Part shown: positions 26,534 to 34,535 of the stretch, in pieces | How positions within the stretch are numbered: position 1 is the first letter of the stretch | Layout: the number at the start of each line of letters is the position of its first letter | Assembly: GCF_900105125.1 (NCBI RefSeq) | Contig: NZ_LT629750.1 | Location: forward strand, 4,801,001 to 4,865,000 | Length of the DNA: 64,000 nt | Reading direction: 5' to 3' | Source: Bradyrhizobium canariense | GTDB lineage: Bacteria > Pseudomonadota > Alphaproteobacteria > Rhizobiales > Xanthobacteraceae | Made by a program: the position numbers and the translations under genes | The notes under the pieces: model-generated | The model's database searches: none | What the model saw: only the letters and a program-made list of their open reading frames with translations | What the model was told of the DNA's origin: nothing

Positions 26534-26731
26534 CAAACAAAATGATAAAGCGACAAGTCTGATCCAGCGAGGCTGGATAGACTTGAGGGTGGTGTTGGAT
26601 CGACCTTAGCCGTCGCGCCGCAGAATTCAATATCGCCGGGCATCCGCCCATGCCGGCTCCGATGTGGTCATGCGCGTCAATCGGGTATATTCGCTTAGGC
26701 CTCAGCCGTTGAAAAACAAGAGGAAACAGAC

Positions 26732-27277
26732 ATGCGCCTGAAGTTGCTTTCGCCTGGCGAAATGAGCGAAGACCAGAAACAAACTTACGATGAATCGATC
26801 GCCGGCAAGCGTGGCGCCCCGCCCCCACCGATGATGGCCTGGCTCAACAGCCCGGAAATGGCCCGGCACGCCACCCGTTTGGGCGGCTTCCTGCGCTTCG
26901 ACACGGTGTTTCCGGCGAAGATTTCCGAAATCGCTATCCTGGTCACTGCGCGGCACTGGACTTCGCATTACGAATGGTTCGCCCACAAGCGGCTGGCGCT
27001 GAAAGGCGGCCTCGATCCAAAGATCATCGACGATATCCGCGACCGCCGCACACCGCAATTTGACGACCCGACGGCGAAGATCGTCTACGATGTCGCCAAA
27101 TCGCTGCATGAGGGCCACGGTGTTTCGAAGTCGTTGTACGACGAGGCCGTGAAGATTGTCGGCGAACGCGGGGTCGTCGAAATCATCGGGCTGTGCGGCT
27201 ATTACACAATGGTCTCGATGACGCTGAATACATTTGAGTTCGGATTGCCCGACGGCCAGGTGTCCGAGCTTGCGTGA
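26732..27277 (+). CDS. Carboxymuconolactone decarboxylase-family protein
   Basis: A 181-residue helical protein of the CMD/AhpD-like superfamily (PAKISEIAILVTARHWTSHYEWFAHKRLA, then VVEIIGLCGYYTMVSMTLNTFEF). The CxxC pair of true AhpD peroxidase partners is missing, so alkylhydroperoxidase activity is unlikely; the actual reaction is unknown. AAACAAGAGGAAACAGAC before the ATG gives a good ribosome site. A VOC-family gene follows 54 bp later, suggesting a small two-gene operon for an aromatic or cyclic substrate. Confidence 0.88.
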   Translation: MRLKLLSPGEMSEDQKQTYDESIAGKRGAPPPPMMAWLNSPEMARHATRLGGFLRFDTVFPAKISEIAILVTARHWTSHYEWFAHKRLALKGGLDPKIIDDIRDRRTPQFDDPTAKIVYDVAKSLHEGHGVSKSLYDEAVKIVGERGVVEIIGLCGYYTMVSMTLNTFEFGLPDGQVSELA

Positions 27278-27331
27278 TCAATATCCGCTGCATAGATCGC
27301 AGTGGAACCATTCACGCCAAATGGAGAGAAC

Positions 27332-27829
27332 ATGCCCGACAACCCAACGCCCATCATTGCGGGAACGCGCATCGGGCATGTCCATCTCAAGGTCGCCGAT
27401 CTCGATCGCGCGCTCGGATTTTATTGCGGCGTACTCGGATTTGAGTTGATGCAGCGCATGAGCTCCGGCGCGGCGTTCATCTCGGCCGGCGGCTATCATC
27501 ACCATATCGGATTGAACACCTGGGAAAGCAAAGGCGGCCATCCGCCGCCGCCGGGAACGACAGGACTGTTTCACACCGCGATCCTCTATCCGACCCGCCC
27601 TGCGCTGGCGGACGCGTTGCATCGTGTCATCAGCGCGGGAATTCAGCTCGACGGCGCCAGCGACCACGGCGTCAGCGAAGCGCTCTATTTACGCGATCCT
27701 GACGAGAACGGCGTCGAACTCTATTGGGATCGTCCCAAAGAGCAATGGCCGCGCACGCCGGACGGATCACTTGCGATGTTCACGCAACGGCTTGATCTCG
27801 ACGATCTGCTGCGGCAGCGGCAAGCGTAG
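27332..27829 (+). CDS. VOC-family metalloenzyme (glyoxalase/extradiol dioxygenase-like)
   Basis: A 165-residue protein of two beta-alpha-beta-beta-beta modules, closest in pattern to CatE-like VOC proteins: GHVHLKVADLDRALGFYCGVLGFEL opens module 1, TGLFHTAILYPTRPALADALHRV module 2, and NGVELYWDRPKEQW holds the metal-ligand glutamate. His in GHVHLKV, His in FHTAI and Glu in VELYW are likely ligands. I start at ATG 27332, which has GGAGAG 5 bp upstream, not at the in-frame GTG 30 bp before it. Confidence 0.88.
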   Translation: MPDNPTPIIAGTRIGHVHLKVADLDRALGFYCGVLGFELMQRMSSGAAFISAGGYHHHIGLNTWESKGGHPPPPGTTGLFHTAILYPTRPALADALHRVISAGIQLDGASDHGVSEALYLRDPDENGVELYWDRPKEQWPRTPDGSLAMFTQRLDLDDLLRQRQA

Positions 27830-27839
27830 ACCCCACTCA

Positions 27840-27907
27840 CGGTCATTGCGAGCGCCAGCGAAGCAATCCAGGGCCGGGAGAAGATCGTCACTGGATTGCG
27901 TCGTCGC
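27840..27907. repeat. Decayed palindromic repeat overlapping the MFS gene 3' end
   Basis: The left arm (GTCATTGCGAGCGCCAGCGA then AGCAATCCAG, 27842-27870) is a typical dispersed Bradyrhizobiaceae repeat arm; the right arm CTGGATTGCGTCGTCGCGG (27891 onward) is its imperfect complement. The right arm encodes the last residues and lies before the stop of the MFS gene on the minus strand. Confidence 0.65.
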
Positions 27908-29177
27908 GGAGTTTGTCATCGGGCTCGCCGAAGGCGGGACCCGTTGGCCCCCCGCGACGAGATCGTCCACGGATCATGATCAGCGTTGCCGCGGTCAGCT
28001 CCAGCCCGATGCAGCCGTAAAACGGCAAAGCGTAGCTTCCTGACACATCGCGCAACAGGCCGACCACGCCGGGGCCGAATGCGTAAGTGACCTGATTGAT
28101 CGCCGTGATCAGGCTGACCAGCACGCCGAACGAACGCGGATCGAACTCGCGTTGCACGATCAGTGACGGCAGCGTGATCAGGTTTCCAACCGAGAATCCG
28201 AACAGTGCGCAGGCTGCGATCAGCACAATTTCGTTGCGCGAATTGATGATGATCGCGAGCGCCACGGCCTGGCTTGCAAACGAGATCGCCGACGCCAGCC
28301 GCTGGTTGAGCCGGTCGATCACGGTGGAGAACAGCACCCGCCCGACGACTGCCATAGCTGTCAACAGCGCGACCGCCAGCGCCGCCCGCTCGCGGCCGAC
28401 CACGGGATCAAGGAACGCGATCAGATGGACGATGAATCCAACCTGCGCGAACAGCACCAGTGCGAACGCAATCGATACCGTCAGGAAGGCGACGTCACGC
28501 AGCGCCTGCGCGCGTGTCTGGGTAGCTGACGGTGCGTTCGATGCGACCGACGTCGACGCCATGCGGCCGCGGCCTGGCGGCTGCCCGACGAAGATCAGGA
28601 TGATCGGGACCATCAGCACCAGCATCACCGCCGCAACCGACATCAAGGCGCCGGAAAACCCGAACGCTCCGATCGCCGCGACCAGCAGCGGCACGCCGGC
28701 AACGCCGCCGAAGCTCGCGCCGTTCAGCGCAAGGCTGATCGCCATGCCGCGCTTTTTGTCGAACCAGAGGCCGAGCGTGTTGGTGATCACGCCGAGGCTG
28801 GTACCGGCCCAGCCAACGGCAAGCACGGCATTGGCCGCGTAAAGCTGCCACGGCTCGACAACCTGACCGATCAGGACCGCCGCCGCAGCCAAAAAAAGTA
28901 TGCCCGCAAGCAGGCAATTGCGCGGACCGAAGCTGCGGATCGCTTCGCTGATAAAGGCGACCAGCAAGGCGCCGAAAAGATAGAAGAAGGTTGTTGCGCT
29001 GGAGATCAGCGAGGCCGGCCAGCCGTGCAGGCGATGCAACTCGGCGACATAGACGCTTTGGCCGTAAAAGCCGAGGCCCCAGCCGAAAGTTGCCACCAGA
29101 AAGCATACCGCGACGATCCGCCAGCCGTCGTAGCGGGCGGAGGTTTCTTCGATGGCGATGTGGCTGGATGCGTCCAA
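27888..29177 (-). CDS. MFS transporter (monocarboxylate/oxalate-type)
   Basis: A 429-residue, 12-helix major facilitator (WRIVAVCFLVATFGWGLGFYGQSVYVAELH; RSFGPRNCLLAGI; LGLWFDKKRGMAISLALNGASFGG). The pattern resembles the OFA/MCT-type carriers of carboxylates. The C-terminal tail (KLRDDAIQ) is encoded by the right arm of the repeat at 27840-27907, so the protein's end may have been rewritten by repeat insertion. Substrate unknown. Confidence 0.88.
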   Translation of the reverse strand: MDASSHIAIEETSARYDGWRIVAVCFLVATFGWGLGFYGQSVYVAELHRLHGWPASLISSATTFFYLFGALLVAFISEAIRSFGPRNCLLAGILFLAAAAVLIGQVVEPWQLYAANAVLAVGWAGTSLGVITNTLGLWFDKKRGMAISLALNGASFGGVAGVPLLVAAIGAFGFSGALMSVAAVMLVLMVPIILIFVGQPPGRGRMASTSVASNAPSATQTRAQALRDVAFLTVSIAFALVLFAQVGFIVHLIAFLDPVVGRERAALAVALLTAMAVVGRVLFSTVIDRLNQRLASAISFASQAVALAIIINSRNEIVLIAACALFGFSVGNLITLPSLIVQREFDPRSFGVLVSLITAINQVTYAFGPGVVGLLRDVSGSYALPFYGCIGLELTAATLIMIRGRSRRGGPTGPAFGEPDDKLRDDAIQ

Positions 29178-29401
29178 CTTGTTGTTTCCTGCCTTTTATG
29201 CCGTCAATCGGCTTTCCGCAGACTGCGTGAGCTCATCTGTAGCGTCACGCCGTACCATACTTTTGACATCCAACGTCCGGCGGCAAGAAAAGACGTAAGT
29301 ACTCGGCACATCCAGCGTGAAGACGCGCTTCGCACTTTAGGCCGGGCACGACGAACATCTAACAGATTGCAAAGTGCGATGCTTCGATCCCTGCCGAAGT
29401 A

Positions 29402-29761
29402 TTATTTTGCTTCTGTCGGATCGTAAAAGAACCGCTCGCGAAAAATCCTGTCGCCGCGCCACTCCTGCAGCGCGACCTCGTCGACCCGGCGCACCTTGCC
29501 GGACTTGTCCGTCAGCTCGAAAATCCAGTGAATGGCAACCTGATCGCCCTCGAGCACCGATGACACCGCCTTGGAGTAGACATGCGACATGCGTTCGAGA
29601 ACGCCGCGTTCGCGGGCGACCAGCCCATCGCGGCCGACGCGCGGTGGCGCGGCATTCTCCTGCATGCTCGCATCCTCGGTGTAATAGCGCTCGATGGCGC
29701 CGGCGTGGTCGCCGGACTCAACGACGGCAATAAATTCATCGAGACGGGCTCGCGACGGCAT
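29402..29761 (-). CDS. NTF2/SnoaL-like protein
   Basis: A 119-residue protein with the alpha-plus-beta cone pattern of SnoaL-like proteins (LDEFIAVVESGDHAGAIERYYTEDASMQENAA; QVAIHWIFELTDKSGKVRRVDEVALQEW). ATG 29761 is used because GGGAGG lies 4 bp upstream; another ATG lies 12 bp further up within that site. Function not predictable; such proteins are isomerases, hydratases or ligand binders. The 224 bp between it and the upstream MFS gene hold nothing I recognise. Confidence 0.82.
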   Translation of the reverse strand: MPSRARLDEFIAVVESGDHAGAIERYYTEDASMQENAAPPRVGRDGLVARERGVLERMSHVYSKAVSSVLEGDQVAIHWIFELTDKSGKVRRVDEVALQEWRGDRIFRERFFYDPTEAK

Positions 29762-29817
29762 GAAACCTCCCAACGTCTCAGGCGACTTGCGCTAATTATT
29801 TTGCGCTAATTGTGCAG

Positions 29818-31062
29818 TCAGATACTCGGGTCGGGAATTTGGTCCACCGTCTGCAGCCTCGCCCGACGCCGGGCGAACGAGGCAAGCATCAGGACCGCAA
29901 GTCCCACCAGCACCGGCGGGTAGACTACCATATTGACCGCGGACCAGCCGTAATTCGCCAGCAACTGGCCGGAGGAGAACGATCCCACCGCCATCATCCC
30001 GAACACCAGAAAATCGTTGAAGGCCTGCACCTTGTTACGCTCCTGCGGCCGATGCGTCTCCAGCACCAAGGCGGAGGCCCCGACGAAGCCGAAATTCCAG
30101 CCAACACCGAGCACGATCAATGTGGCCCAGAAGTGCATCGCCGTAATGCCCGACAATCCGATCGTCGCGGCCACCGCCTCCAGCAACAGGCCGGTGGCAA
30201 CGATCCGCCGCGCCCCGAAACGCGCGATCAGCGAACCGGTGAAAAAGCTCGGCCCATACATCGCAACGATGTGCCACTGGATGCCGAAATTGGAATCGCT
30301 GACGGAGAGACCGCACATTTTCATCGCCAGCGGCGCCGACGTCATCACCAGATTCATCATGGGATAGGCGATCACACCGCACAGCGCGGCTGCGATGAAG
30401 CGCGGCTGTCGCACGATCTCGAACAGCGGACGGCCACCGTGGAGATCCGAGAGGGCCGGTTTCGGCGCATCGATGCCCGAAAGCACCGCCATCGCCACCA
30501 ATGCGACGATCGCCTGCACCACGAAGCTGAAGGCAAACAAATAAGGCGGCCAGATATCCATCGTCCACTGCACGAGCTGTGGACCAAGCACGCCGGCGAA
30601 CACGCCGCCGGCCATTACCCACGACACCGCCTTCGGCCGGTATTCCGCGCTCGCGCCATCGGCAGCGGCAAAACGATAGGACTGCGACACCGCGCCATAC
30701 AATCCGCCGAGGAACGTCGCGCAGCAAAACAGCGGGAACGAACCGTGCAGGATGGCAAACGCGCCAAGCAGGCCGGTCAGCACGCCACATCCGGTGCCGA
30801 TGATGAAGGCCACGCGGCGACCGTAGGCACGCGAGATCGCACCGGTCGGCAGCGTTCCCGCAGCAAGGCCGACCACATACATCGAGAGCGGCACCGTCGC
30901 GAGCGAGATATCGGGCGCGAGCATCGCGCCGACGATCGAACCGGTGGCGAAGATGACTGCCGAGTTCGCGCCGGTCAGCGCCTGCGCGGCGGCGAGGCGG
31001 ACCACATTGGCCTTTGCGCGCGCGTCACCGGCAATCTCCTCAGCCACTGTCGTGTCGATCAT
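29818..31062 (-). CDS. MFS transporter
   Basis: A 414-residue major facilitator with 12 predicted helices and the inter-helix motif RAYGRRVAFIIGTGCG. The start at 31062 (MIDTTVAEEIAG) has GGAAA upstream; an ATG 39 bp earlier is also possible and would add 13 basic residues. It ends 57 bp upstream of the SnoaL-like gene, on the same strand, so they may be co-transcribed. Substrate unknown; the layout resembles carriers annotated as sugar or drug exporters. Confidence 0.87.
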   Translation of the reverse strand: MIDTTVAEEIAGDARAKANVVRLAAAQALTGANSAVIFATGSIVGAMLAPDISLATVPLSMYVVGLAAGTLPTGAISRAYGRRVAFIIGTGCGVLTGLLGAFAILHGSFPLFCCATFLGGLYGAVSQSYRFAAADGASAEYRPKAVSWVMAGGVFAGVLGPQLVQWTMDIWPPYLFAFSFVVQAIVALVAMAVLSGIDAPKPALSDLHGGRPLFEIVRQPRFIAAALCGVIAYPMMNLVMTSAPLAMKMCGLSVSDSNFGIQWHIVAMYGPSFFTGSLIARFGARRIVATGLLLEAVAATIGLSGITAMHFWATLIVLGVGWNFGFVGASALVLETHRPQERNKVQAFNDFLVFGMMAVGSFSSGQLLANYGWSAVNMVVYPPVLVGLAVLMLASFARRRARLQTVDQIPDPSI

Positions 31063-31175
31063 CGGTATTTCCACCCGCGCGCGCCGAAGGCGCCTCTCCA
31101 TTGATTCCCGGCACTATGAAGAGGTGCGGCGGCGCGATCAACCGGCGCGAGCGGGCGTGCGCTATGCATCACCGG

Positions 31176-31859
31176 TCAGGCTGATTTCGCCGGCCCGAAC
31201 ACCAAAATCATATTATTGGCGGGCATCTCGACCGTCTCGATCAGCGCCAGACCGGCATTTGCTGCCAGCTTTTCGAGATCAGCGATATCGCGCACGCCCC
31301 ATTCGGGATTCTTGTCGCGAAGACTGCTGTCGAACACGGCATTGCTGACGGAAACATGTTTGCCGTTGCGCTTGAACGGCCCGTAGAGAAACAGCCGCCC
31401 GTTGGCGCCGAGATAGCGCCCGGCCCCTTCAAACAAACCTTCGGCCACGCGCCACGGCGCGATGTGAATCACATTGGCGCAAAACACCGCCAGCAGTTTG
31501 CCGGGGCCTGAGCCGTCGTGTATCTCGGGACACCACGCGGGATCCGACAAGTCGATCCGCAATGGCGGGCGAATGTTCGATAGCGCTGAATGTGCCCGCC
31601 AGGCATTGATGCTCTTGAGATGCTGTTCGTTAAGATCGCTTGGCCACCAAATGATATCGGGAGTATGGCCGGCGAAATGGACCACATGCTGACCGGTGCC
31701 GCTGCCGGCCTCCACCACCTCGCCGGATTTCCCAGCCAGGAATCGCCGCAACACCTCCCAGATTGGCTGGTGGTTGCGATGAAACGCGGCGGCGTCGAGA
31801 CGTCCGTCGGGCTCGACTGGGCGGCCGTCCTTGCCGAATTCCACGACAAACTCAGCCAT
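31176..31859 (-). CDS. DUF938 SAM-dependent methyltransferase
   Basis: A 227-residue protein starting MAEFVVEFGKDGRPVEPDGRL and matching the DUF938 pattern: FHRNHQPIWEVL, the SAM-binding motif VVEAGSGTGQHVVHFA (about 48-63), WWPSDLNEQHLKSI, and VIHIAPWRVAEGLFEGAGRYL. The methyl acceptor is unknown. It is divergent from the sox operon with a 149-bp gap, so they may share a control region. Confidence 0.9.
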   Translation of the reverse strand: MAEFVVEFGKDGRPVEPDGRLDAAAFHRNHQPIWEVLRRFLAGKSGEVVEAGSGTGQHVVHFAGHTPDIIWWPSDLNEQHLKSINAWRAHSALSNIRPPLRIDLSDPAWCPEIHDGSGPGKLLAVFCANVIHIAPWRVAEGLFEGAGRYLGANGRLFLYGPFKRNGKHVSVSNAVFDSSLRDKNPEWGVRDIADLEKLAANAGLALIETVEMPANNMILVFGPAKSA

Positions 31860-32008
31860 AGCGATGCTCCCGGATATTTGGCGGCCGAAGTTACCTTTTT
31901 TACCTTATCTCTGCGATCCCATTGTCTGGATTGCCAGCCGATGGTGTTTCTGCTTTTGACGACCTATAATCCGATGAGATAACCGGCATAAACCTGCGGG
32001 AAACGCCT

Positions 32009-32380
32009 TTGATCGAGATTTCTCCGACGAAACCCGCCCTGGTTCCGGCGCTGGCGTTGGCTTTGGTGATCGGCGCCGCCGTGTCCGCAGGACCCGCCAA
32101 CGCCCAATCCGCCGCCGCCGAGGGCCAAAAACTGGCGTTTGATCGCGGCAAAGGCAATTGCCTGACCTGCCACGTGATCAAGGGCGGCGACCTTCCCGGC
32201 AGCATCGGACCGGGACTGGTCAACCTCAAAAACAAATACCCTGATCGCAAGGACCTCGTTGCGATCCTCAACGACGAAACCAAACGCAATCCCTTGACCG
32301 TGATGCCCCCGTTCGGACGGAACCGGATTTTGACCGAACAGGAGATCAACGCGATCGTGGATTTCCTGCAGACATTGTGA
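32009..32380 (+). CDS. soxX: Thiosulfate-oxidising cytochrome c subunit SoxX
   Basis: A 123-residue exported monohaem cytochrome c: Sec signal to about residue 32 (ALALVIGAAVSAGPANAQ), haem motif CLTCH at 51-55 and axial Met99 in VMPPFGRN. With SoxA it joins thiosulfate to the SoxY cysteine in the periplasm. The start is TTG 32009 with GGGAAA upstream; no ATG fits. It is the first gene of the sox operon. Confidence 0.93.
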   Translation: MIEISPTKPALVPALALALVIGAAVSAGPANAQSAAAEGQKLAFDRGKGNCLTCHVIKGGDLPGSIGPGLVNLKNKYPDRKDLVAILNDETKRNPLTVMPPFGRNRILTEQEINAIVDFLQTL

Positions 32381-32408
32381 TGGCGAATGCGCCTGGGAGA
32401 GACTTTCG

Positions 32409-32903
32409 ATGACCTCGACTGACAATGGATTCTCCGCTACGCGGCGGCTGATCCTGAAAGGCACTGCAACGGTCGCGCTGATCGGCCTTGGCAACCTTCC
32501 GTTCGGCCTGATGCCGGCGCACGCTGCGGCCAACGACAAGTGGCCGGAGGACGCGTTCAAGCAGAAGAGCGAAGCCGACGCCATCAAGGCGCTATACGGC
32601 AAGACCGCCGAGCCGTCGGACAAGGTCAAGCTCGACGCGCCCGAAATCGCCGAGAACGGCGCCGTGGTTCCGATTTCGGTCACGACGACTCTGGATGGCG
32701 TGACCTCGATCTCGTTTCTGGTTGCCGACAATCCGAACGCGCTGGCAGCCTCCTACAATATTCCGCCGGGCACGATGCCGAGCGTGGCCAACCGCCTCAA
32801 AATGGCGAAGACCAGCAACGTGACCGCGATCGTGGAAGCCGGTGGCAAGCTCTACAGCGCCACCAAGGAAGTCAAAGTCACCGTCGGCGGCTGCGGCGGC
32901 TGA
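32409..32903 (+). CDS. soxY: Sulfur-carrier protein SoxY
   Basis: A 164-residue protein with a twin-arginine signal (TRRLILKGTATVALIGL) and the C-terminal swinging arm VGGCGG with carrier Cys162. SoxY holds the sulfur intermediates during oxidation, in complex with SoxZ, which is encoded next and is carried out of the cytoplasm with it. A repeat (32914-32962) lies between the two genes. Confidence 0.96.
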   Translation: MTSTDNGFSATRRLILKGTATVALIGLGNLPFGLMPAHAAANDKWPEDAFKQKSEADAIKALYGKTAEPSDKVKLDAPEIAENGAVVPISVTTTLDGVTSISFLVADNPNALAASYNIPPGTMPSVANRLKMAKTSNVTAIVEAGGKLYSATKEVKVTVGGCGG

Positions 32904-32913
32904 ACCGGTTAGC

Positions 32914-32962
32914 GCGCATGAGCCGGAAAAGTGGAAGCCGGTTTTCCGTTAAGATCATGCGC
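32914..32962. repeat. Dispersed palindrome, copy 2, between soxY and soxZ
   Basis: Outer arms GCGCATGA (32914-32921) and TCATGCGC (32955-32962) pair perfectly, and inside them CGGAAAA pairs with TTTTCCG. The core GGAAAAGTGGAAGCCGGTTTTCC resembles the copy at 26491-26533. Inside an operon such a hairpin could change the relative amounts of SoxY and SoxZ mRNA. Confidence 0.8.
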
Positions 32963-32987
32963 TAAATGATAGGTTAAGGAGTATCTG

Positions 32988-33299
32988 ATGGCATCGACCA
33001 TTCGCGTGCGCGCCACCTCAAGCGGCGACACCACCGAAGTCCAGGCGCTGATCCAGCACCCGATGGATTCCGGCTTCGTCAAGGACGCCAAGGGCGAGAT
33101 CATTCCAGCGCACTTCATCCAGCAACTGACGTTCGAATGTAACGGCAAAAGCGTGTTCGTCGCAGACTGGGGAACCGCGGTTTCCAAGGATCCTTACGTC
33201 AAGTTCAGCTTCAAGGGCGGCAACAAGGGCGACGACCTGAAGATCAGCTGGGTCGACAACAAGGGCGCGTCCGATACGACCACGGCGAAGATTCAATAA
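32988..33299 (+). CDS. soxZ: Sulfur-oxidation protein SoxZ
   Basis: A 103-residue immunoglobulin-like beta protein (STIRVRATSSGDTTEVQALIQHPMDSGF; FKGGNKGDDLKISWVDNKG) without a signal peptide, as is usual: SoxZ is exported with SoxY. AGGAGTATCTG before the ATG is a good ribosome site. Confidence 0.96.
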   Translation: MASTIRVRATSSGDTTEVQALIQHPMDSGFVKDAKGEIIPAHFIQQLTFECNGKSVFVADWGTAVSKDPYVKFSFKGGNKGDDLKISWVDNKGASDTTTAKIQ

Positions 33300-33313
33300 C
33301 GCGTGAGCAAAAG

Positions 33314-34177
33314 ATGAACGTGCGATCTGCGATCCAGCTTGCTTCAGCCGCTTTTGCGCTGGCGATATTGGCGTTTGCCGGACCGCCCGCGATTGCCGCC
33401 GATACCATCGATCCGGCCGCCGACGCCAAAGCGTTCCAGAAATACTTCACCGACAAATTTCCCAAACTGAAGCTGGAAGATTTCGTCAACGGTCCCTATT
33501 CGCTGAACGAGGACATGCACCGGCAGTGGGAGGAGAAAGAGGAATTCCCGCCTTACGATTTCTCCCTCGATGCCGGCAAAGAGATGTTCGCCAAGCCGTT
33601 CAAGAACGGCAAAAGCTATGCGGACTGCTTTCCGAACGGCGGCATCGGCGTCCGCCAGAACTACCCGTACTTCGACGAGAAGGAAGGCAAGGTCGTCACG
33701 CTTGAACTGGCGTTGAACCGTTGCCGCGAGGCCAATGGAGAGGCGCCGTTCTCCTACGTGAAGGACGAAATGGCCTCGCTCACCGCCTACATGGCATACA
33801 CCTCGCGCGGCAAACCGTTTGATATCAAGATTCCCAGCGACCCCCGCGCCCTTGAGGCGTTCGAAGACGGCAAGCGCTATTTCTATACAAGGCGGGGCCA
33901 GCTCAACTTCTCCTGCGCGAGCTGCCATGTGCAGAATCCAGGCGAGCGGATCCGCGCCGAAATCCTCGCGCCCGCGCTCGGGATTCTCAATGCCATGCCG
34001 ATCTACCGCTCCGAATGGGGCGGCATGGGCACGATCAGCCGGCGCTTCGTCACCTGCAACATCCAGACCCGCGGCGTCCCACTCGAACCGCAGTCGGATG
34101 AATATCGCGATCTCGAATATTACCTGTCCTATGTGAGCAACGGTCTGCCGATTTCCGGTCCGGGAGCGCGGCCATGA
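33314..34177 (+). CDS. soxA: Thiosulfate-oxidising cytochrome subunit SoxA (single-haem type)
   Basis: A 287-residue periplasmic protein with Sec signal (AFALAILAFAGPPAIAA). Only one CxxCH motif is present (Cys201-His205, FSCASCHVQ), with the persulfide-ligand Cys248 in RFVTCNIQTRG. The N-terminal domain has cysteines (YADCF, NRCREA) but no haem motif, so this is a monohaem SoxA. It overlaps the SoxK-like gene by 4 bp (ATGA), which suits the three-part SoxAXK type. Confidence 0.95.
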   Translation: MNVRSAIQLASAAFALAILAFAGPPAIAADTIDPAADAKAFQKYFTDKFPKLKLEDFVNGPYSLNEDMHRQWEEKEEFPPYDFSLDAGKEMFAKPFKNGKSYADCFPNGGIGVRQNYPYFDEKEGKVVTLELALNRCREANGEAPFSYVKDEMASLTAYMAYTSRGKPFDIKIPSDPRALEAFEDGKRYFYTRRGQLNFSCASCHVQNPGERIRAEILAPALGILNAMPIYRSEWGGMGTISRRFVTCNIQTRGVPLEPQSDEYRDLEYYLSYVSNGLPISGPGARP

Positions 34178-34506
34178 GCATGTTCGGGAACAAGATGCCG
34201 ATATCGGCGCTTTCGCTGGCGACAGTGCTGCTGATCGCCGGCGCGACATCCGTCATGGCTGCCGCATCAGAAGCTGATTTCAAGGCCGCCTATGCCGCGG
34301 CCGAAACCGCCAACAAGGAGGCTGGCGTTCTGCGCGACCAGTGGACCACGACTCAAGCGTCCCTGGATGCCGCGAAAAAAGCCGCCGCCAGCGGCGACTT
34401 CGATCAGGCCGTCGTGTCGGCGAAAGAAGCCGAAGCGCTGGCCAAAGCGTCGATTTTCCAGGCGACCAGCGAAAAGGACGCCTGGAAGGCGCTCGAAATC
34501 CACTGA
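34174..34506 (+). CDS. SoxXA-binding protein (SoxK-like)
   Basis: A 110-residue exported helical protein, signal ALSLATVLLIAGATSVMA then alanine-rich helices (FKAAYAAAETANKEAGVLRDQW; LDAAKKAAASGDFDQAVVSAKEAEALA). Its place between soxA and soxB and its pattern fit the SoxXA-binding protein (SoxK/SAXB) that completes heterotrimeric SoxAXK. Translationally coupled to soxA. Confidence 0.85.
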   Translation: MSMFGNKMPISALSLATVLLIAGATSVMAAASEADFKAAYAAAETANKEAGVLRDQWTTTQASLDAAKKAAASGDFDQAVVSAKEAEALAKASIFQATSEKDAWKALEIH

Positions 34507-34535
34507 GCCGATTTCGGGAGGTGCGGAGACATCGC

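Noticed and set aside
30000..31100. Long plus-strand frame of 430 residues overlapping the MFS gene
   Set aside because: Arg/His/Gln-rich translation typical of an antisense shadow of a high-GC gene; the minus strand encodes a clear MFS protein.
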